Assembly: GCF_030407495.1 (NCBI RefSeq)
Contig: NZ_JASDDG010000006.1
Coordinates: forward strand, 21,880-85,879
DNA length: 64,000 nt
Origin: Arthrobacter sp. APC 3897
GTDB lineage: Bacteria; Actinomycetota; Actinomycetes; Actinomycetales; Micrococcaceae
Direction of reading: 5' to 3'
Shown: piece by piece, positions 43,980 to 54,616 of the stretch
How the letters are laid out: every line of letters begins with the position of its first letter
Numbering within the stretch: the stretch's first letter is position 1
Notes under the pieces: model-generated
What the model was told of the DNA's origin: nothing
Database searches by the model: none
Seen by the model: the letters and a program-made list of their open reading frames with translations, nothing else
Program-made: the position numbers and the translations under genes

Positions 43980-44575
43980 TCCAGATAGGCGGCGCGGCCG
44001 GCCATGCTCATGACCAGGGCAAGGACCGGTCCTGTGACCAGGAATCCGTAGCCCGCGTTGAAGGTGCTGTCCGTTGACCGAAGCTGCAGACCTTCGGCAT
44101 AGGTTTTGCTGGGAACGGCGAAATCCCGGGAGGCAAAGAACTCGGCGACCGGGTCCAGGGCCTCCGGAGCCGGAGTCCGGGGTAACCCCAGCGGCTGGCG
44201 GATGTCCTGGGCATGCACCAGCACTTCACCCAGGTACGCTGCGGTGTGTGCCGAGGGGGCGGTGGTGCTGTTGATGACGGCCCGGAACCCCTGCAGCGTT
44301 TGCGCCGGAGTAAAGCCCAGATGCTCGGCCACCCGCCGCTGGTTATGGACATCGGGACGGAAACGGGCGCTGATCATGCTCCGCATCCACTGCCGCTGGT
44401 TGGTGCTTGCCGCTGCGGTGAGGTGTGCGAGGACCTGCTCAACCGTCCACCCGGTGCACAGCGTGCCGTGCTGCCACTGTTCACCGGAGAGGTTGTCGAG
44501 GTCCTCGGCCAGCTTTGCGCGCTCCGTGTGGATCAGGGCCCACAAGTCCTCTCCGGTGCTTTTCCCTGTGCTCAT
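43874..44575 (-). CDS. Maleylpyruvate-isomerase/mycothiol-dependent (DinB-fold) family protein
   Basis: A 233-residue four-helix-bundle protein of the actinobacterial TIGR03083/MDMPI group. Its N-terminal metal-site region includes WTVEQVLAHLTAAASTNQRQW (His), and a second His lies in GEVLVHAQDIRQPLG. Members are mycothiol-dependent isomerases or transferases, or uncharacterised relatives. ATG 44575 was chosen because conservation starts there; a longer frame begins at 44623. The last 106 bases are antisense to the GT87 gene. Confidence 0.8.
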   Translation of the reverse strand: MSTGKSTGEDLWALIHTERAKLAEDLDNLSGEQWQHGTLCTGWTVEQVLAHLTAAASTNQRQWMRSMISARFRPDVHNQRRVAEHLGFTPAQTLQGFRAVINSTTAPSAHTAAYLGEVLVHAQDIRQPLGLPRTPAPEALDPVAEFFASRDFAVPSKTYAEGLQLRSTDSTFNAGYGFLVTGPVLALVMSMAGRAAYLDQLAGPGASTLRGRVERNLANVSAPPASGAGSVAQ

Positions 44576-44686
44576 GATTTCACTCTCACGTAATGACTGC
44601 GGCGTGTTGTGCTGCGTGCGCACGGCTGCCCCAGTTCTAGCAAACGTCCTGCACCGGCAAAAGGCCCGCCTCCAAAACGGAGCCCG

Positions 44687-45823
44687 TCACCAGCCGATCC
44701 GCCGGCGCTTGTTCCGGATGCTGCCCAGGGGTTCCCAGAAGAAATCAAACGTATCGTTCGGCGAACCCATGAAACGCTGAGAGAAGACGACGCCGATATC
44801 CCCGCCGGGATAGACGGCAGCGCTTACTCCGGAACCGCCGGCCCAGCCCCACATGCCCGGTTCGGACCAGGGCGCGCCCAAACCGATTTGCACAGCTGTC
44901 ATGAAGCCCCAGGACTCGTCGGGGCCGGCCATATCGATCATGCCGGCACGCTGCTGCGAGGTCAGCTGGTCTGCCGTCATCTGTGCGCGGAGTTCAGGCG
45001 GCAGCACGGTGTCATCGGCCAGACCCGCCAGAAACGCCATGTAGTCCGGAACCGTGGAGACCAGGCCTCCGGCAAGGGATCCAAACACCGGCGGAGCCGC
45101 AAACACATCCCGGTAGGATTCCGCTTCCCGCAACCCGGTATCGGTTGCTTCATACACGGCGGGAAACTCCTCCTTCCCGCTGGGGAACCCGGTGCCGGCC
45201 AGCCCAAACGGCCCGGCGAGCCGGTCACCCACCAGCCGGTCCAGCGGCGTGAGCGCAGCCGCGGGAAGGAGTACCGAAAGAACGTCCGCTGATGCGTGGT
45301 ACATCCAGCGGTCCCCGGGCTGATGTGCCAGCGGCAGGTCCGCCACCTGTGCCAAATACTCGGACGGGGGCACCCCGGGCGGATTGGGTCCCCACAAGAG
45401 CTCCCTTGTGGCCGCTGCATAAGGGGTGCGGCCAAAGTCGATGCCGAACCCGGCAGTGAAGGTGAGCAGGTGGCGGACGGTGATTGGACTGCGGGCCGGC
45501 ACGGTGACGGAAAGCGGCGCATCCGGAGTTGCCAGGACGCGCGGGGCGGCCAGCGCCGGAAGCCAGCGGGCGACGTCGTCGTCCAGTCCCAGCGTTCCGT
45601 CCGCCACCAGGGACAGGGCCAGCGCCCCGCCCATTAGCTTGCTCAGTGACGAGATTCGGAACGGAGTGTCCTCGGTCATCGGCGCCGAGGCCGAGGTGTC
45701 GAGGAAACCGGCGGCAAAGATCTCAGTCTCACCGTCAATGCGGATGCCCGCCACCAGTCCCGGGCACCAGCCTGATTCAACGGTTTCAGTAAGCGCGTTC
45801 CACAACGGTGCGGCTCTTGACAT
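44687..45823 (-). CDS. Serine hydrolase, class C beta-lactamase/EstB-like
   Basis: A 378-residue beta-lactamase-fold hydrolase. The nucleophile motif SLSK lies near residues 54-57 (FRISSLSKLMGG), and a second motif YHAS near residue 176 takes the place of YxN. The C-terminal WGWAGGSGVSAAVYPGGDIG region replaces KTG. It has no signal peptide, which favours a cytoplasmic esterase or lactonase over a beta-lactamase or DD-peptidase. It is monocistronic. Confidence 0.83.
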   Translation of the reverse strand: MSRAAPLWNALTETVESGWCPGLVAGIRIDGETEIFAAGFLDTSASAPMTEDTPFRISSLSKLMGGALALSLVADGTLGLDDDVARWLPALAAPRVLATPDAPLSVTVPARSPITVRHLLTFTAGFGIDFGRTPYAAATRELLWGPNPPGVPPSEYLAQVADLPLAHQPGDRWMYHASADVLSVLLPAAALTPLDRLVGDRLAGPFGLAGTGFPSGKEEFPAVYEATDTGLREAESYRDVFAAPPVFGSLAGGLVSTVPDYMAFLAGLADDTVLPPELRAQMTADQLTSQQRAGMIDMAGPDESWGFMTAVQIGLGAPWSEPGMWGWAGGSGVSAAVYPGGDIGVVFSQRFMGSPNDTFDFFWEPLGSIRNKRRRIGW

Positions 45824-45879
45824 GCGTCAACTGTCCGCCAGCGGCAGACGGAAGGTCAACACCAACCCGCCCGGAGGAA

Positions 45880-46770
45880 TCAGTTCGGAATCCGCTCCGT
45901 CAGCCAGTTCAGGATGTCCGGCCAGAGTTTGTCCTTCATCGCGCGCCGAAAGAAACCCATGTGTCCGATGGCGGGAACTCCCGCATCTCCGGGGGTGCAG
46001 CTGAGGAGTTGGACGCGGGCGTTCACCAAATGGCCGAAGAACGGGGCAAGCTGGGCGGGCGTGGCCCACAGATCGTCGCTGAGTCCGACGGCGAGGACAT
46101 CGGTCCTTACCCCGGCGGCCCGTTCGGCAGCGCGCATCCCGGGGTCATCGAAAAAGTACCCGGGCTTGCGGGACCAGCGGCTCCACTCCAGCACCGCGGT
46201 GCCGGGCATGTCCTCCCCCAGCCCCAGCCGCCGTGCCGGAGCGAAGCCCAGCAGCCGTGCGCACATCGGTCCAATGAAACGCAGCACCAGCGTCACCCGG
46301 ATCCGTTCCCTGCGGACTTCGACGGCGCGCGTGACGCCGCCGTGCGAGCCCACGGCCACAAAGCCGGCCAACTTCCCGGTTCCGCTGCCAAGGACCAGGG
46401 ACTGTCCGCCGAGCGAGTGCCCGACGGCGAACTGCGGCAGACCGGAAAAGCGGGCGGCCATCCACTCGGCCGCCGCCGGGACGTCCTGTTCCATCCAGTC
46501 CCGCATCCGCAGGTTCCGGTACTGCTTGGGGCTTCCGGAGGTGCCGATTCCGCGGTAGTCGTAGGTGAGGACTGCGCATCCGTTCTCACACAGGTACTCG
46601 GCAAAGCCGGTGTACAGCCGTTGCGCAACCGCCGTCGCAGAGTGGATCACCACAGCGGCAAGGGGTGCCCCCTCGGACGGCGTGCGCAGGATGCCGGTCA
46701 CCGATCCCCCGGCGGCCACGGGAATGGTGAGCTGCTCGGCGGCGGCCGGGAACGCATTCTTGTTGGGCAT
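45880..46770 (-). CDS. Alpha/beta hydrolase
   Basis: A 296-residue serine hydrolase of the COG4757-like branch. It has LTYDYRGIGTSGSP near residue 65, nucleophile elbow GHSLGG near 108, and a C-terminal Asp/His region (ALSDDLWATPAQL; IGHMGFFRR). A lipase or thioesterase role is possible; the substrate is unknown. ATG 46770 was chosen over the upstream 46803, because the conserved strand begins shortly after. Confidence 0.83.
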   Translation of the reverse strand: MPNKNAFPAAAEQLTIPVAAGGSVTGILRTPSEGAPLAAVVIHSATAVAQRLYTGFAEYLCENGCAVLTYDYRGIGTSGSPKQYRNLRMRDWMEQDVPAAAEWMAARFSGLPQFAVGHSLGGQSLVLGSGTGKLAGFVAVGSHGGVTRAVEVRRERIRVTLVLRFIGPMCARLLGFAPARRLGLGEDMPGTAVLEWSRWSRKPGYFFDDPGMRAAERAAGVRTDVLAVGLSDDLWATPAQLAPFFGHLVNARVQLLSCTPGDAGVPAIGHMGFFRRAMKDKLWPDILNWLTERIPN

Positions 46771-46898
46771 GCGATCAATATACGCACGGGTGCGGCAGCC
46801 CACAGTCTTAGCGGGGAATCTTCGGAGTGGTCAATCGGCAGCAGAACCTGCCGCGGCGGGCCCTTCTGGCAGCGGCGAACGGCTCCTATCGTGGAGGC

Positions 46899-48119
46899 AT
46901 GCCGCATTTGCCGCGCCGGAGGCTCCCGGCGGCCCATATCTCGGATGAGTCCCACCGGGTCACCACCTTTGAACTGTTTTTTGACCTCATGTTCGTGTTC
47001 GCATTTACCCAGGTCACCGGGTTCATGGTGCATGAGCATTCCTTCCCTGGGGTGCTGCAGGGGATGGTCATCCTGGTTCTGCTCTGGTGGTCCTGGGCTC
47101 CCTTTTCCTGGCTCGCGAACCAGGCCCATGCGGATGCCGGCCTGATGCGCTTTGGACTGGCCGCCGTCATGGTGGCAGTCTTCATGGCCGCGCTGGCCAT
47201 TCCGGAGGCGTTTGATGATCTCCGCGGCGGACTCGACGGCCCGGTGGTGCTCGCCCTGACGTACGCGGCGGTGCGGCTCCTCCATCTGGGGCTGTACGTC
47301 TACGCCGCCGGCAACGACCGGCCGCTGCAGCGCCAGATCGGCAAGCTCACCGTTACAGCGGTACTTGGAGCAACCCTGGTTCTGGCCGGGGCACTGCTGG
47401 GCGGACCCGCCCAAACCTGGTTGTGGCTGGCCGGCATGGTGCTGGACACCGTGCTCACTTTCCTGATTTCCCGGCACGGCAACTGGCGGATCCACTCCGC
47501 GGCGCACTGGACCGAACGGTACGGGCTGGTGGTGATTCTGGCGCTCGGCGAATCCATCGTTGCCATCGGCGTCGGTGCTTCCGAGGTGCCGGTGAGTATT
47601 CCGGTGCTGGCCGGAGCGGCGGCGGGCATCTGCCTGTCGATTGGACTCTGGTGGATCTACTTCGATGTCACGGCCATCGCCGCAGAACACCATTTTGCCG
47701 CCCTGCGCGGCTCCGCCCGCTCTTCTGCCGCTGTCGAGGCTTACACGTACCTGCATCTGCCCCTGGTTGCCGGAATTGTCCTCACTGCGGTGGGAGTGGA
47801 AGACGCCCTGGCACATGTGGAGGACGGCAAGGCCCTGAGCGTCCTTGGAGTGTTCACCCTGTTTGCCGGCCCCGCGCTGTATGTGCTCAGCAGTGCTGCC
47901 TTCCGGCGGCGGATGGGCGGGGGCTGGGAGAAGTGGCGCCTCGGGACGGCCGCCCTGCTCCTGGCGGTGCCGGCCGCTCGTCCCCCGCTCAGCCCCCTGA
48001 CAGCACTCCTGCTGGTCACCGCCCTCACCGCCGCACTGGTGGCCGTGGAAAGCCTGCACTATGCCGGGGACAGGCGGCGAATCAGAGGCATGGACGCGGC
48101 AGGGGCCGGGGAATCATGA
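46899..48119 (+). CDS. Low-temperature-requirement protein A (LtrA)-family membrane protein
   Basis: A 406-residue polytopic membrane protein. It begins with the family signature HRVTTFELFFDLMFVFAFTQVTGFM at about residues 20-45, and carries WWSWAPFSWLANQ and ERYGLVVILALGESIVAIG near 215. About eleven helices are visible. LtrA was named from a Listeria cold-growth mutant; its molecular role is unknown. ATG 46899 follows GTGGAGG. The stop overlaps the next start (ATGA). Confidence 0.87.
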   Translation: MPHLPRRRLPAAHISDESHRVTTFELFFDLMFVFAFTQVTGFMVHEHSFPGVLQGMVILVLLWWSWAPFSWLANQAHADAGLMRFGLAAVMVAVFMAALAIPEAFDDLRGGLDGPVVLALTYAAVRLLHLGLYVYAAGNDRPLQRQIGKLTVTAVLGATLVLAGALLGGPAQTWLWLAGMVLDTVLTFLISRHGNWRIHSAAHWTERYGLVVILALGESIVAIGVGASEVPVSIPVLAGAAAGICLSIGLWWIYFDVTAIAAEHHFAALRGSARSSAAVEAYTYLHLPLVAGIVLTAVGVEDALAHVEDGKALSVLGVFTLFAGPALYVLSSAAFRRRMGGGWEKWRLGTAALLLAVPAARPPLSPLTALLLVTALTAALVAVESLHYAGDRRRIRGMDAAGAGES

Positions 48120-48859
48120 CGCCCGCTTCGGAATGGAACGCCGGTCCGGACCGGACCGCGTCGGCGGCGGTGCCTGTGTCGCTGCCCTTCACCGGGAAAT
48201 GGAAGGTGGAGAACAGTCCGCTGCGCCGGGTCCCCAGTCACGGCACCCATCTGCTCGGCAGCACCTACGCCATCGATTTTGTGGGCGTGGACGACGCCGG
48301 GCGAACAGCTCCCGCCGTCACGTGGCGGACGGCGCTCGCCACGGAGCCGCCCGAGCTGTTTTTCGCTTTCGGCCGCCCAGTCCTCGCCCCGGTCAGCGGC
48401 GGCGTTGTGGCAGTGCATGACGGAGAATCCGACCACGAAGCCCGCCGTTCCCGGCTGGCCCTGATCCCTTACCTGCTGGGACAGCCCGCCCGGCTGCGGA
48501 GTGGAATTGGGGCCATCGGCGGCAACTACGTCCTCATTGCCAGGCCCGGCGGCGGCGCGGTGGTGGGGGTGATGCACCTGCGGTCCGGTTCGCTCCGGGT
48601 GCGCCCGGGACAGCAAATCCGCGAAGGCGAACAGATCGGTGAGTGCGGCAACTCCGGCAATTCCACCCAGCCGCACGTGCATGTGCAGGCCATGGACCGG
48701 GCGGATCCGTGGACCGCCCGCGGCCTGCCGCTGGTTTTCCGTTCCTTCTCTGAAAAGCCGGCCGGCGGCACCGCGTTCCTTGCCCGCCGCACAACACTGC
48801 CCCGGGAGGCCTCCATTGTGGAAGCTTCCCGGGGCAGCGGTGACGAGGTCCGGAGCTAG
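48116..48859 (+). CDS. M23-family peptidase-like protein without signal peptide
   Basis: A 247-residue LytM/M23-like protein. The metal motif region is SHGTHLLGSTYAIDF near residues 42-56 (His and Asp), and the HxH motif PHVHVQ is near 189-194. The biotinyl-lipoyl-like fold turns GQQIREGEQIGECGNSGNS are present. M23 enzymes cut peptidoglycan cross-links, yet no export signal is seen, and the spacing of the motifs is wider than in classical LytM. It is translationally coupled to the LtrA gene, which is unusual. Confidence 0.8.
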   Translation: MTPASEWNAGPDRTASAAVPVSLPFTGKWKVENSPLRRVPSHGTHLLGSTYAIDFVGVDDAGRTAPAVTWRTALATEPPELFFAFGRPVLAPVSGGVVAVHDGESDHEARRSRLALIPYLLGQPARLRSGIGAIGGNYVLIARPGGGAVVGVMHLRSGSLRVRPGQQIREGEQIGECGNSGNSTQPHVHVQAMDRADPWTARGLPLVFRSFSEKPAGGTAFLARRTTLPREASIVEASRGSGDEVRS

Positions 48860-50304
48860 ACGCGCGTGCCCGTACCTGCCGAAGAACCGGCCATGGCGTC
48901 ATCGGTGGACACACCGCGCCGCTTGTCGAAGATGGTGGCTCCAACTTCCTGCTCGGCCTGGTTGCGGATACTCAGGTCGATCCCGGGCCGGTCGCGCAGC
49001 ATCATGGTGGCCGCTGCCGCCAGTACGATCATGACCAACAGGTAGGCGGAGACCGCCGTCGTCGAACCGGTGGCCTTGACCAGGGCGGACGCAATGGTGG
49101 GCGCGAAGGCACCGCCAATGATGGCGCCCACAGCGTAGGAAACGGAGACGCCGGAGAAGCGGATGGAGGCCGGGAAAATCTCGCTGTACCACGCTGCCTG
49201 CGGGCCGTAGGTCAGGCCGAGGCCAACCGTGAACAGGGCCAGTCCCAGGAACAGGATCCAGATGTCCCCGGAGTTGATGAGCCAGAACAGCGGGAACACC
49301 GTCAGTGCCAGGCACGCGAACCCAATCAGGTAGGTGTTCTTCCGGCCGATCTTGTCCGCCATGAAGCCGCTGATCAGGGTGAACAGGAACCACAGGGCCG
49401 CGGAGCCGGAGACGGCCAGCAGCACGTCGGTGCGGTCCAGGGCAACCGGGCCGTCCGGGTTGGTGGAGTAGTTCAGGATGAACCCGCCGGTGGTCATGTA
49501 ACCCGCGGCGCTGTTGCCGGCGAACACCAGGGCAGCGAGGATGACCAGCTTCCAGTGGTTCCGGAACAGTTCCACGATGGGCATCTGGGTCTGCTTTTTC
49601 TTTTCCGCGATTTCCTCGAAAACGGGGCTTTCGCTCACGGACATCCGGACCAGGAAGCCCACCACAATGAGCACGATGCTCAGCAGGAACGGTACGCGCC
49701 AGCCCCACTCCACAAACGCGTCACCGGGAGAGATGACACCGGTCATCAGCGCCGTAACGCCGGAGGCCAGCAGCATGCCCAGCGGCACACCGAGCTGCGG
49801 GAAGGAGCCGAAGAGTCCGCGCTTGTTCCGCGGGGCGTGTTCCACGGACATCAGGACCGCACCGCCCCATTCGCCGCCGGCGGAGATGCCCTGGATGATG
49901 CGCAGGAGCACCAGCAGGATGGGCGCCCAGATGCCGGCGGTGGCGTGGGTGGGCAGCAGGCCGATCAGCGTGGTGGCACCGCCCATGAGCAGCAGGGTCA
50001 GGACCAGCATGGCCTTGCGGCCGATCTTGTCTCCGTAATGACCGGCCAGGAACGCGCCGAGCGGGCGGAACAGGAAGCTCAGGCCCACCGAGGCGAAGGT
50101 GACCAGCGTGGCGAATTCCTCTCCGGCCGGCTTGAAGAAGAGCTGGGAGAAAACCAGCCCTGCTGCCGTGGCGTAGATGAAGAAGTCATACCATTCGACG
50201 GTTGTGCCGATCAGGGTGGCTACGGCCACTCTGCGGGTGTCTTGCGTGGGTTTTCCGGGTTTTGCTCCGCCGGCGCGTGGGCCGGCTTTCGCGCTTGTTG
50301 CCAT
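48856..50304 (-). CDS. MFS transporter, metabolite:H+ symporter (MHS) type
   Basis: A 482-residue protein with twelve helices. MHS hallmarks include TLIGTTVEWYDFFIYATAAGLVF near residue 32, GHYGDKIGRKAMLV (motif A) near 87 and SAGGEWGGAVLMSVEHAP near 141. The family takes up organic acids such as shikimate, dicarboxylates or aromatic acids. It is the last gene of the homoprotocatechuate operon (13-base gap after hpaI), so uptake of 4-hydroxyphenylacetate or a related acid is the likely role. Confidence 0.9.
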   Translation of the reverse strand: MATSAKAGPRAGGAKPGKPTQDTRRVAVATLIGTTVEWYDFFIYATAAGLVFSQLFFKPAGEEFATLVTFASVGLSFLFRPLGAFLAGHYGDKIGRKAMLVLTLLLMGGATTLIGLLPTHATAGIWAPILLVLLRIIQGISAGGEWGGAVLMSVEHAPRNKRGLFGSFPQLGVPLGMLLASGVTALMTGVISPGDAFVEWGWRVPFLLSIVLIVVGFLVRMSVSESPVFEEIAEKKKQTQMPIVELFRNHWKLVILAALVFAGNSAAGYMTTGGFILNYSTNPDGPVALDRTDVLLAVSGSAALWFLFTLISGFMADKIGRKNTYLIGFACLALTVFPLFWLINSGDIWILFLGLALFTVGLGLTYGPQAAWYSEIFPASIRFSGVSVSYAVGAIIGGAFAPTIASALVKATGSTTAVSAYLLVMIVLAAAATMMLRDRPGIDLSIRNQAEQEVGATIFDKRRGVSTDDAMAGSSAGTGTRV

Positions 50305-50317
50305 GGGGGATCCTTAT

Positions 50318-51124
50318 TCAGTAACTGGCGCGGGCGTCGTCGTCCGCGGATGAAACATAGGTGGCGGCCAGGGCCTCGCTGCCGCGGGCCAGAAGTGCGA
50401 CGTCGGCGCCTACCAGGATGAAGTCAACGCCGGCCGCGATGTAGCGCCGGGCGGTTGCCTCGGCGAATGCGTTCACGCCCACCGGTTTGCCGGCGGCTTT
50501 GATTTCGCGGATGCAGTGCTCGACGGCGGCCACCACGTCAGGGTGGTCCTGTTGGCCGAGATGGCCCATGGACGCGGCAAGGTCGGACGGGCCGATGAAG
50601 AGCCCGTCCACGCCGTCGACCTCGGCAATGGCCATCACGTTCTCCACGGCGGCTGCCGTCTCGATCTGCACCAGCAGCGTCAGGGTTTCCGCGGCGTTCT
50701 GCAGATACCCGTCGATCCGGTTCCAGCGGGATGCCCGGGCGAGGGCACTGCCCACGCCGCGGATGCCGTGCGGCGGATACTGTACGGCGCGGACCAGGTC
50801 AGCGGCCTGTTCCGGGGTGTCCACCATGGGAATGAGCAGGTTCTGCGCCCCCAGATCCAGATACTGCTTGATCAGCACGGGATCACCCGACGGCGGACGC
50901 ACCACCGGGGCCACCGGATAACCATGGACGGCCTGCAGCTGGGCGAGCAGGGATTCCAGCCCGTTGGGACTGTGTTCGGCGTCGAACAGCAGCCAGTCCA
51001 GGCCGGACCCGGCACAGATCTCGGCGACCAGCTGGCTGCCGGAGCACACCCACATGCCGGTCTGGCGTCCGCCGGCGGCGAGCCGGGCGGCGAAAGATTC
51101 CTCTGGGGCTACTCGAAGCGGCAT
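50318..51124 (-). CDS. hpaI: HpcH/HpaI aldolase (4-hydroxy-2-oxoheptanedioate aldolase)
   Basis: A 268-residue metal-dependent class II aldolase of the HpcH/HpaI family. It has LLFDAEHSPNG (catalytic His and Asp region near residues 43-53), VQIETAAAVENV (metal Glu) and LFIGPSDLAASMG (metal Asp). It performs the last step of homoprotocatechuate meta-cleavage, splitting 4-hydroxy-2-oxoheptane-1,7-dioate to pyruvate and succinate semialdehyde. ATG 51124 lies 16 bases inside the end of hpaH. Confidence 0.9.
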   Translation of the reverse strand: MPLRVAPEESFAARLAAGGRQTGMWVCSGSQLVAEICAGSGLDWLLFDAEHSPNGLESLLAQLQAVHGYPVAPVVRPPSGDPVLIKQYLDLGAQNLLIPMVDTPEQAADLVRAVQYPPHGIRGVGSALARASRWNRIDGYLQNAAETLTLLVQIETAAAVENVMAIAEVDGVDGLFIGPSDLAASMGHLGQQDHPDVVAAVEHCIREIKAAGKPVGVNAFAEATARRYIAAGVDFILVGADVALLARGSEALAATYVSSADDDARASY

Positions 51125-51894
51125 GTGATGGTTCCCAACGGTCCGTAGTCGGCAAGCACGGTGTCGCCCTTGTAGACCCACATGGGCCGGGTGAAGGAGC
51201 CGGCAAGGATGATCTCCCCTGCCTCCAGCGAGGTCTGGTGCGCGGCCAGTTTGTTCGCCAGCCAGTACACTCCGGCGGCCGGGTGGTTCAGCACTCCGGC
51301 CGCGACTCCGGTCTCCTCGATGCCCTGGTTGCGGTAGAGCAGGGCGGAGACCCAGCGCAGGTCAACGTCGGAGGCCTTCACCGGGTTTCCGCCCACCACC
51401 ATGGCGCCCATCGCGGCGTTGTCCGCGATGGTGTCCACGATGGTCCGGCCTTCCATCTCGATCCGGGAATCCAGGATTTCCAGGGCGGGAACCACGTAGT
51501 CCGTGGCGTCCAGGACGTCGAAGATGGTGCAGTGCGGGCCGGCCAGCGGTTTGCCCAGCACAAAGGCCAGTTCCACCTCAATCCGGGGATGGGTGTATTC
51601 ATCCCACTGCACGGTGCAGCCGTTTTCCAGCACCATGTCATCGAGGATGACGCCGTAATCCGGTTCGGTGATGCCGGTGGCGGCCTGCATCGCCTTGGAG
51701 GTCAGGCCGATCTTGTGCCCGGCAAGCCGGCGGCCGGAGGCCAGCAGCCGGTCCGCCCAGAGGTTCTGCACCGCGTAGGAATCCGCGATGGTCATCTCGG
51801 GATAACGGGCGGTCAGCCGCGGAACCGGGGTCCGGGTCCGCTTGGCTTCGACCAGCTCATCGGCCACCGCCTGGAGGGTTGATTTATCTAGCAC
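51109..51894 (-). CDS. hpaH: 2-oxo-hept-4-ene-1,7-dioate hydratase
   Basis: A 261-residue FAH-superfamily hydratase of the HpaH/MhpD type. It carries LAGHKIGLTSKAMQAATGITEPDYG near residues 58-82, the metal-ligand region HPRIEVELAFVLGKPLAG near 103-120 (two Glu) and a later Asp. It hydrates the decarboxylated ring-cleavage product to the substrate of HpaI. It starts 30 bases after hpaD. Confidence 0.92.
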   Translation of the reverse strand: MLDKSTLQAVADELVEAKRTRTPVPRLTARYPEMTIADSYAVQNLWADRLLASGRRLAGHKIGLTSKAMQAATGITEPDYGVILDDMVLENGCTVQWDEYTHPRIEVELAFVLGKPLAGPHCTIFDVLDATDYVVPALEILDSRIEMEGRTIVDTIADNAAMGAMVVGGNPVKASDVDLRWVSALLYRNQGIEETGVAAGVLNHPAAGVYWLANKLAAHQTSLEAGEIILAGSFTRPMWVYKGDTVLADYGPLGTITCRFE

Positions 51895-51924
51895 CGCACT
51901 ACTTTCTGGTTGGAGTGAGCCTGC

Positions 51925-53010
51925 TTAGAGCTGCGAGCCGACCTTGTAATCGGTCTCGTCGCCGCGGGTGTAGGAGAAGCCGTCCGCGCCCACGGTCACT
52001 TCCATTTCCGAGGAATCGGTGCGGGCCACCAGCGGCTGCGGGTTGCCGTCCAGGTCCAGGACCAGGGAGGCCTCGGTGTACCAGGACGGAACCACGGGGT
52101 TGCCCCACCAGTCGCGGCGCTGGTTGTCGTGGACGTCCCAGGTGATGGTGGGGTTGTCCGGGTCGCCGGTGTAGTAGTCCTGCGTGTAGATCTCGATGCG
52201 GTGGTCATCCGGGTCCAGGATGTAGAGGTAGAACGCGTTGGAGACGCCGTGGCGGCCTGGTCCGCGCTCAATCCGGTCGGAGATGCGCAGGGCGCCCATC
52301 TTGTCGCAGATCTGGATGATGTTGTGCTTCTCGTGCGTGGCGAAGGCAACGTGGTGCATGCGCGGGCCGTCGCCGCCGGTGAGCGCGGTGTCATGGACGG
52401 TGTCCTTGCGGTGCATCCAGGCGGCGTAGGTGACGCCGTCGGAATCCTTGATGTCCTCGGAGACACGGAAGCCCAGGTCCTCCAGGTAGGCGCGGCCGCG
52501 GGGAACGTCGGGGGTGACCTGGTTGAAGTGGTCCAGGCGCACCAGCTCGCCGGCGGAGTACAGGTCATAGCGCTGGGTCAGGCGCTCCACATGGTCCACG
52601 TGGTAGAAGAATTCGTAGGGGAAGCCCAGCGGATCCTCCACGCGGACCGAGTCACCCACACCCTTGGTGAAGCCCTCGGCCCGGCGTTCGGTGCGGCAGC
52701 CCATTTCCTTGTAGTAGGCCTCTGCCACGTCCACGTCTTCGGGGGTGCGCACGCGGTAGGCGAAGGACGCGACGGCGGCGACGGGTCCCTTGCGCAGCAC
52801 CAGGTTGTGGTGGATGAACTCCTCGAGGGAACGCAGATAAATGGCGTTCTCATCTTCCTCGGTCACGTGCAGGCCCAGGACGTCCACGTAGAACTCGCGG
52901 GACTTGGCCAGGTCGGTGACCACGAGCTCCATGTAGGCGCAGCGGATAATGTCCGGGGGCTGGATGGACGGCGTGGGGATCGGGTTGGGGTTGATGGCTG
53001 AAACGCTCAT
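51925..53010 (-). CDS. hpaD: Homoprotocatechuate 2,3-dioxygenase (type I extradiol)
   Basis: A 361-residue vicinal-oxygen-chelate dioxygenase. Metal ligands are His161 (RLDHFNQ), His220 (MHHVAFATHEK) and Glu273 (HRIEIYTQDYY). The acid-base His206 (TVHDTA) and Tyr263 are also conserved. They correspond one-for-one, offset by 6, to His155, His214, Glu267, His200 and Tyr257 of Brevibacterium fuscum HPCD. Its close homologue MndD of Arthrobacter globiformis uses Mn(II), so the metal here cannot be told from the ligands. The enzyme opens 3,4-dihydroxyphenylacetate next to the diol. The start is ATG 53010 with AAAGGAG. Confidence 0.95.
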   Translation of the reverse strand: MSVSAINPNPIPTPSIQPPDIIRCAYMELVVTDLAKSREFYVDVLGLHVTEEDENAIYLRSLEEFIHHNLVLRKGPVAAVASFAYRVRTPEDVDVAEAYYKEMGCRTERRAEGFTKGVGDSVRVEDPLGFPYEFFYHVDHVERLTQRYDLYSAGELVRLDHFNQVTPDVPRGRAYLEDLGFRVSEDIKDSDGVTYAAWMHRKDTVHDTALTGGDGPRMHHVAFATHEKHNIIQICDKMGALRISDRIERGPGRHGVSNAFYLYILDPDDHRIEIYTQDYYTGDPDNPTITWDVHDNQRRDWWGNPVVPSWYTEASLVLDLDGNPQPLVARTDSSEMEVTVGADGFSYTRGDETDYKVGSQL

Positions 53011-53055
53011 GGTGTTGTTGCTCCTTTGCAAGAAATGTGGGGAAGAGTTCGGAAC

Positions 53056-54573
<1,518 letters not shown>

Positions 54574-54616
54574 GGGTTTTCCTCTTTCTGCGTTGAAAGT
54601 TCTTGGTGGTTCTGGA

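Noticed and set aside
46698-48059. 453-codon minus-strand frame over the LtrA gene
   Set aside because: The LtrA signature and ribosome-binding site support the plus strand; the antisense translation has no features.
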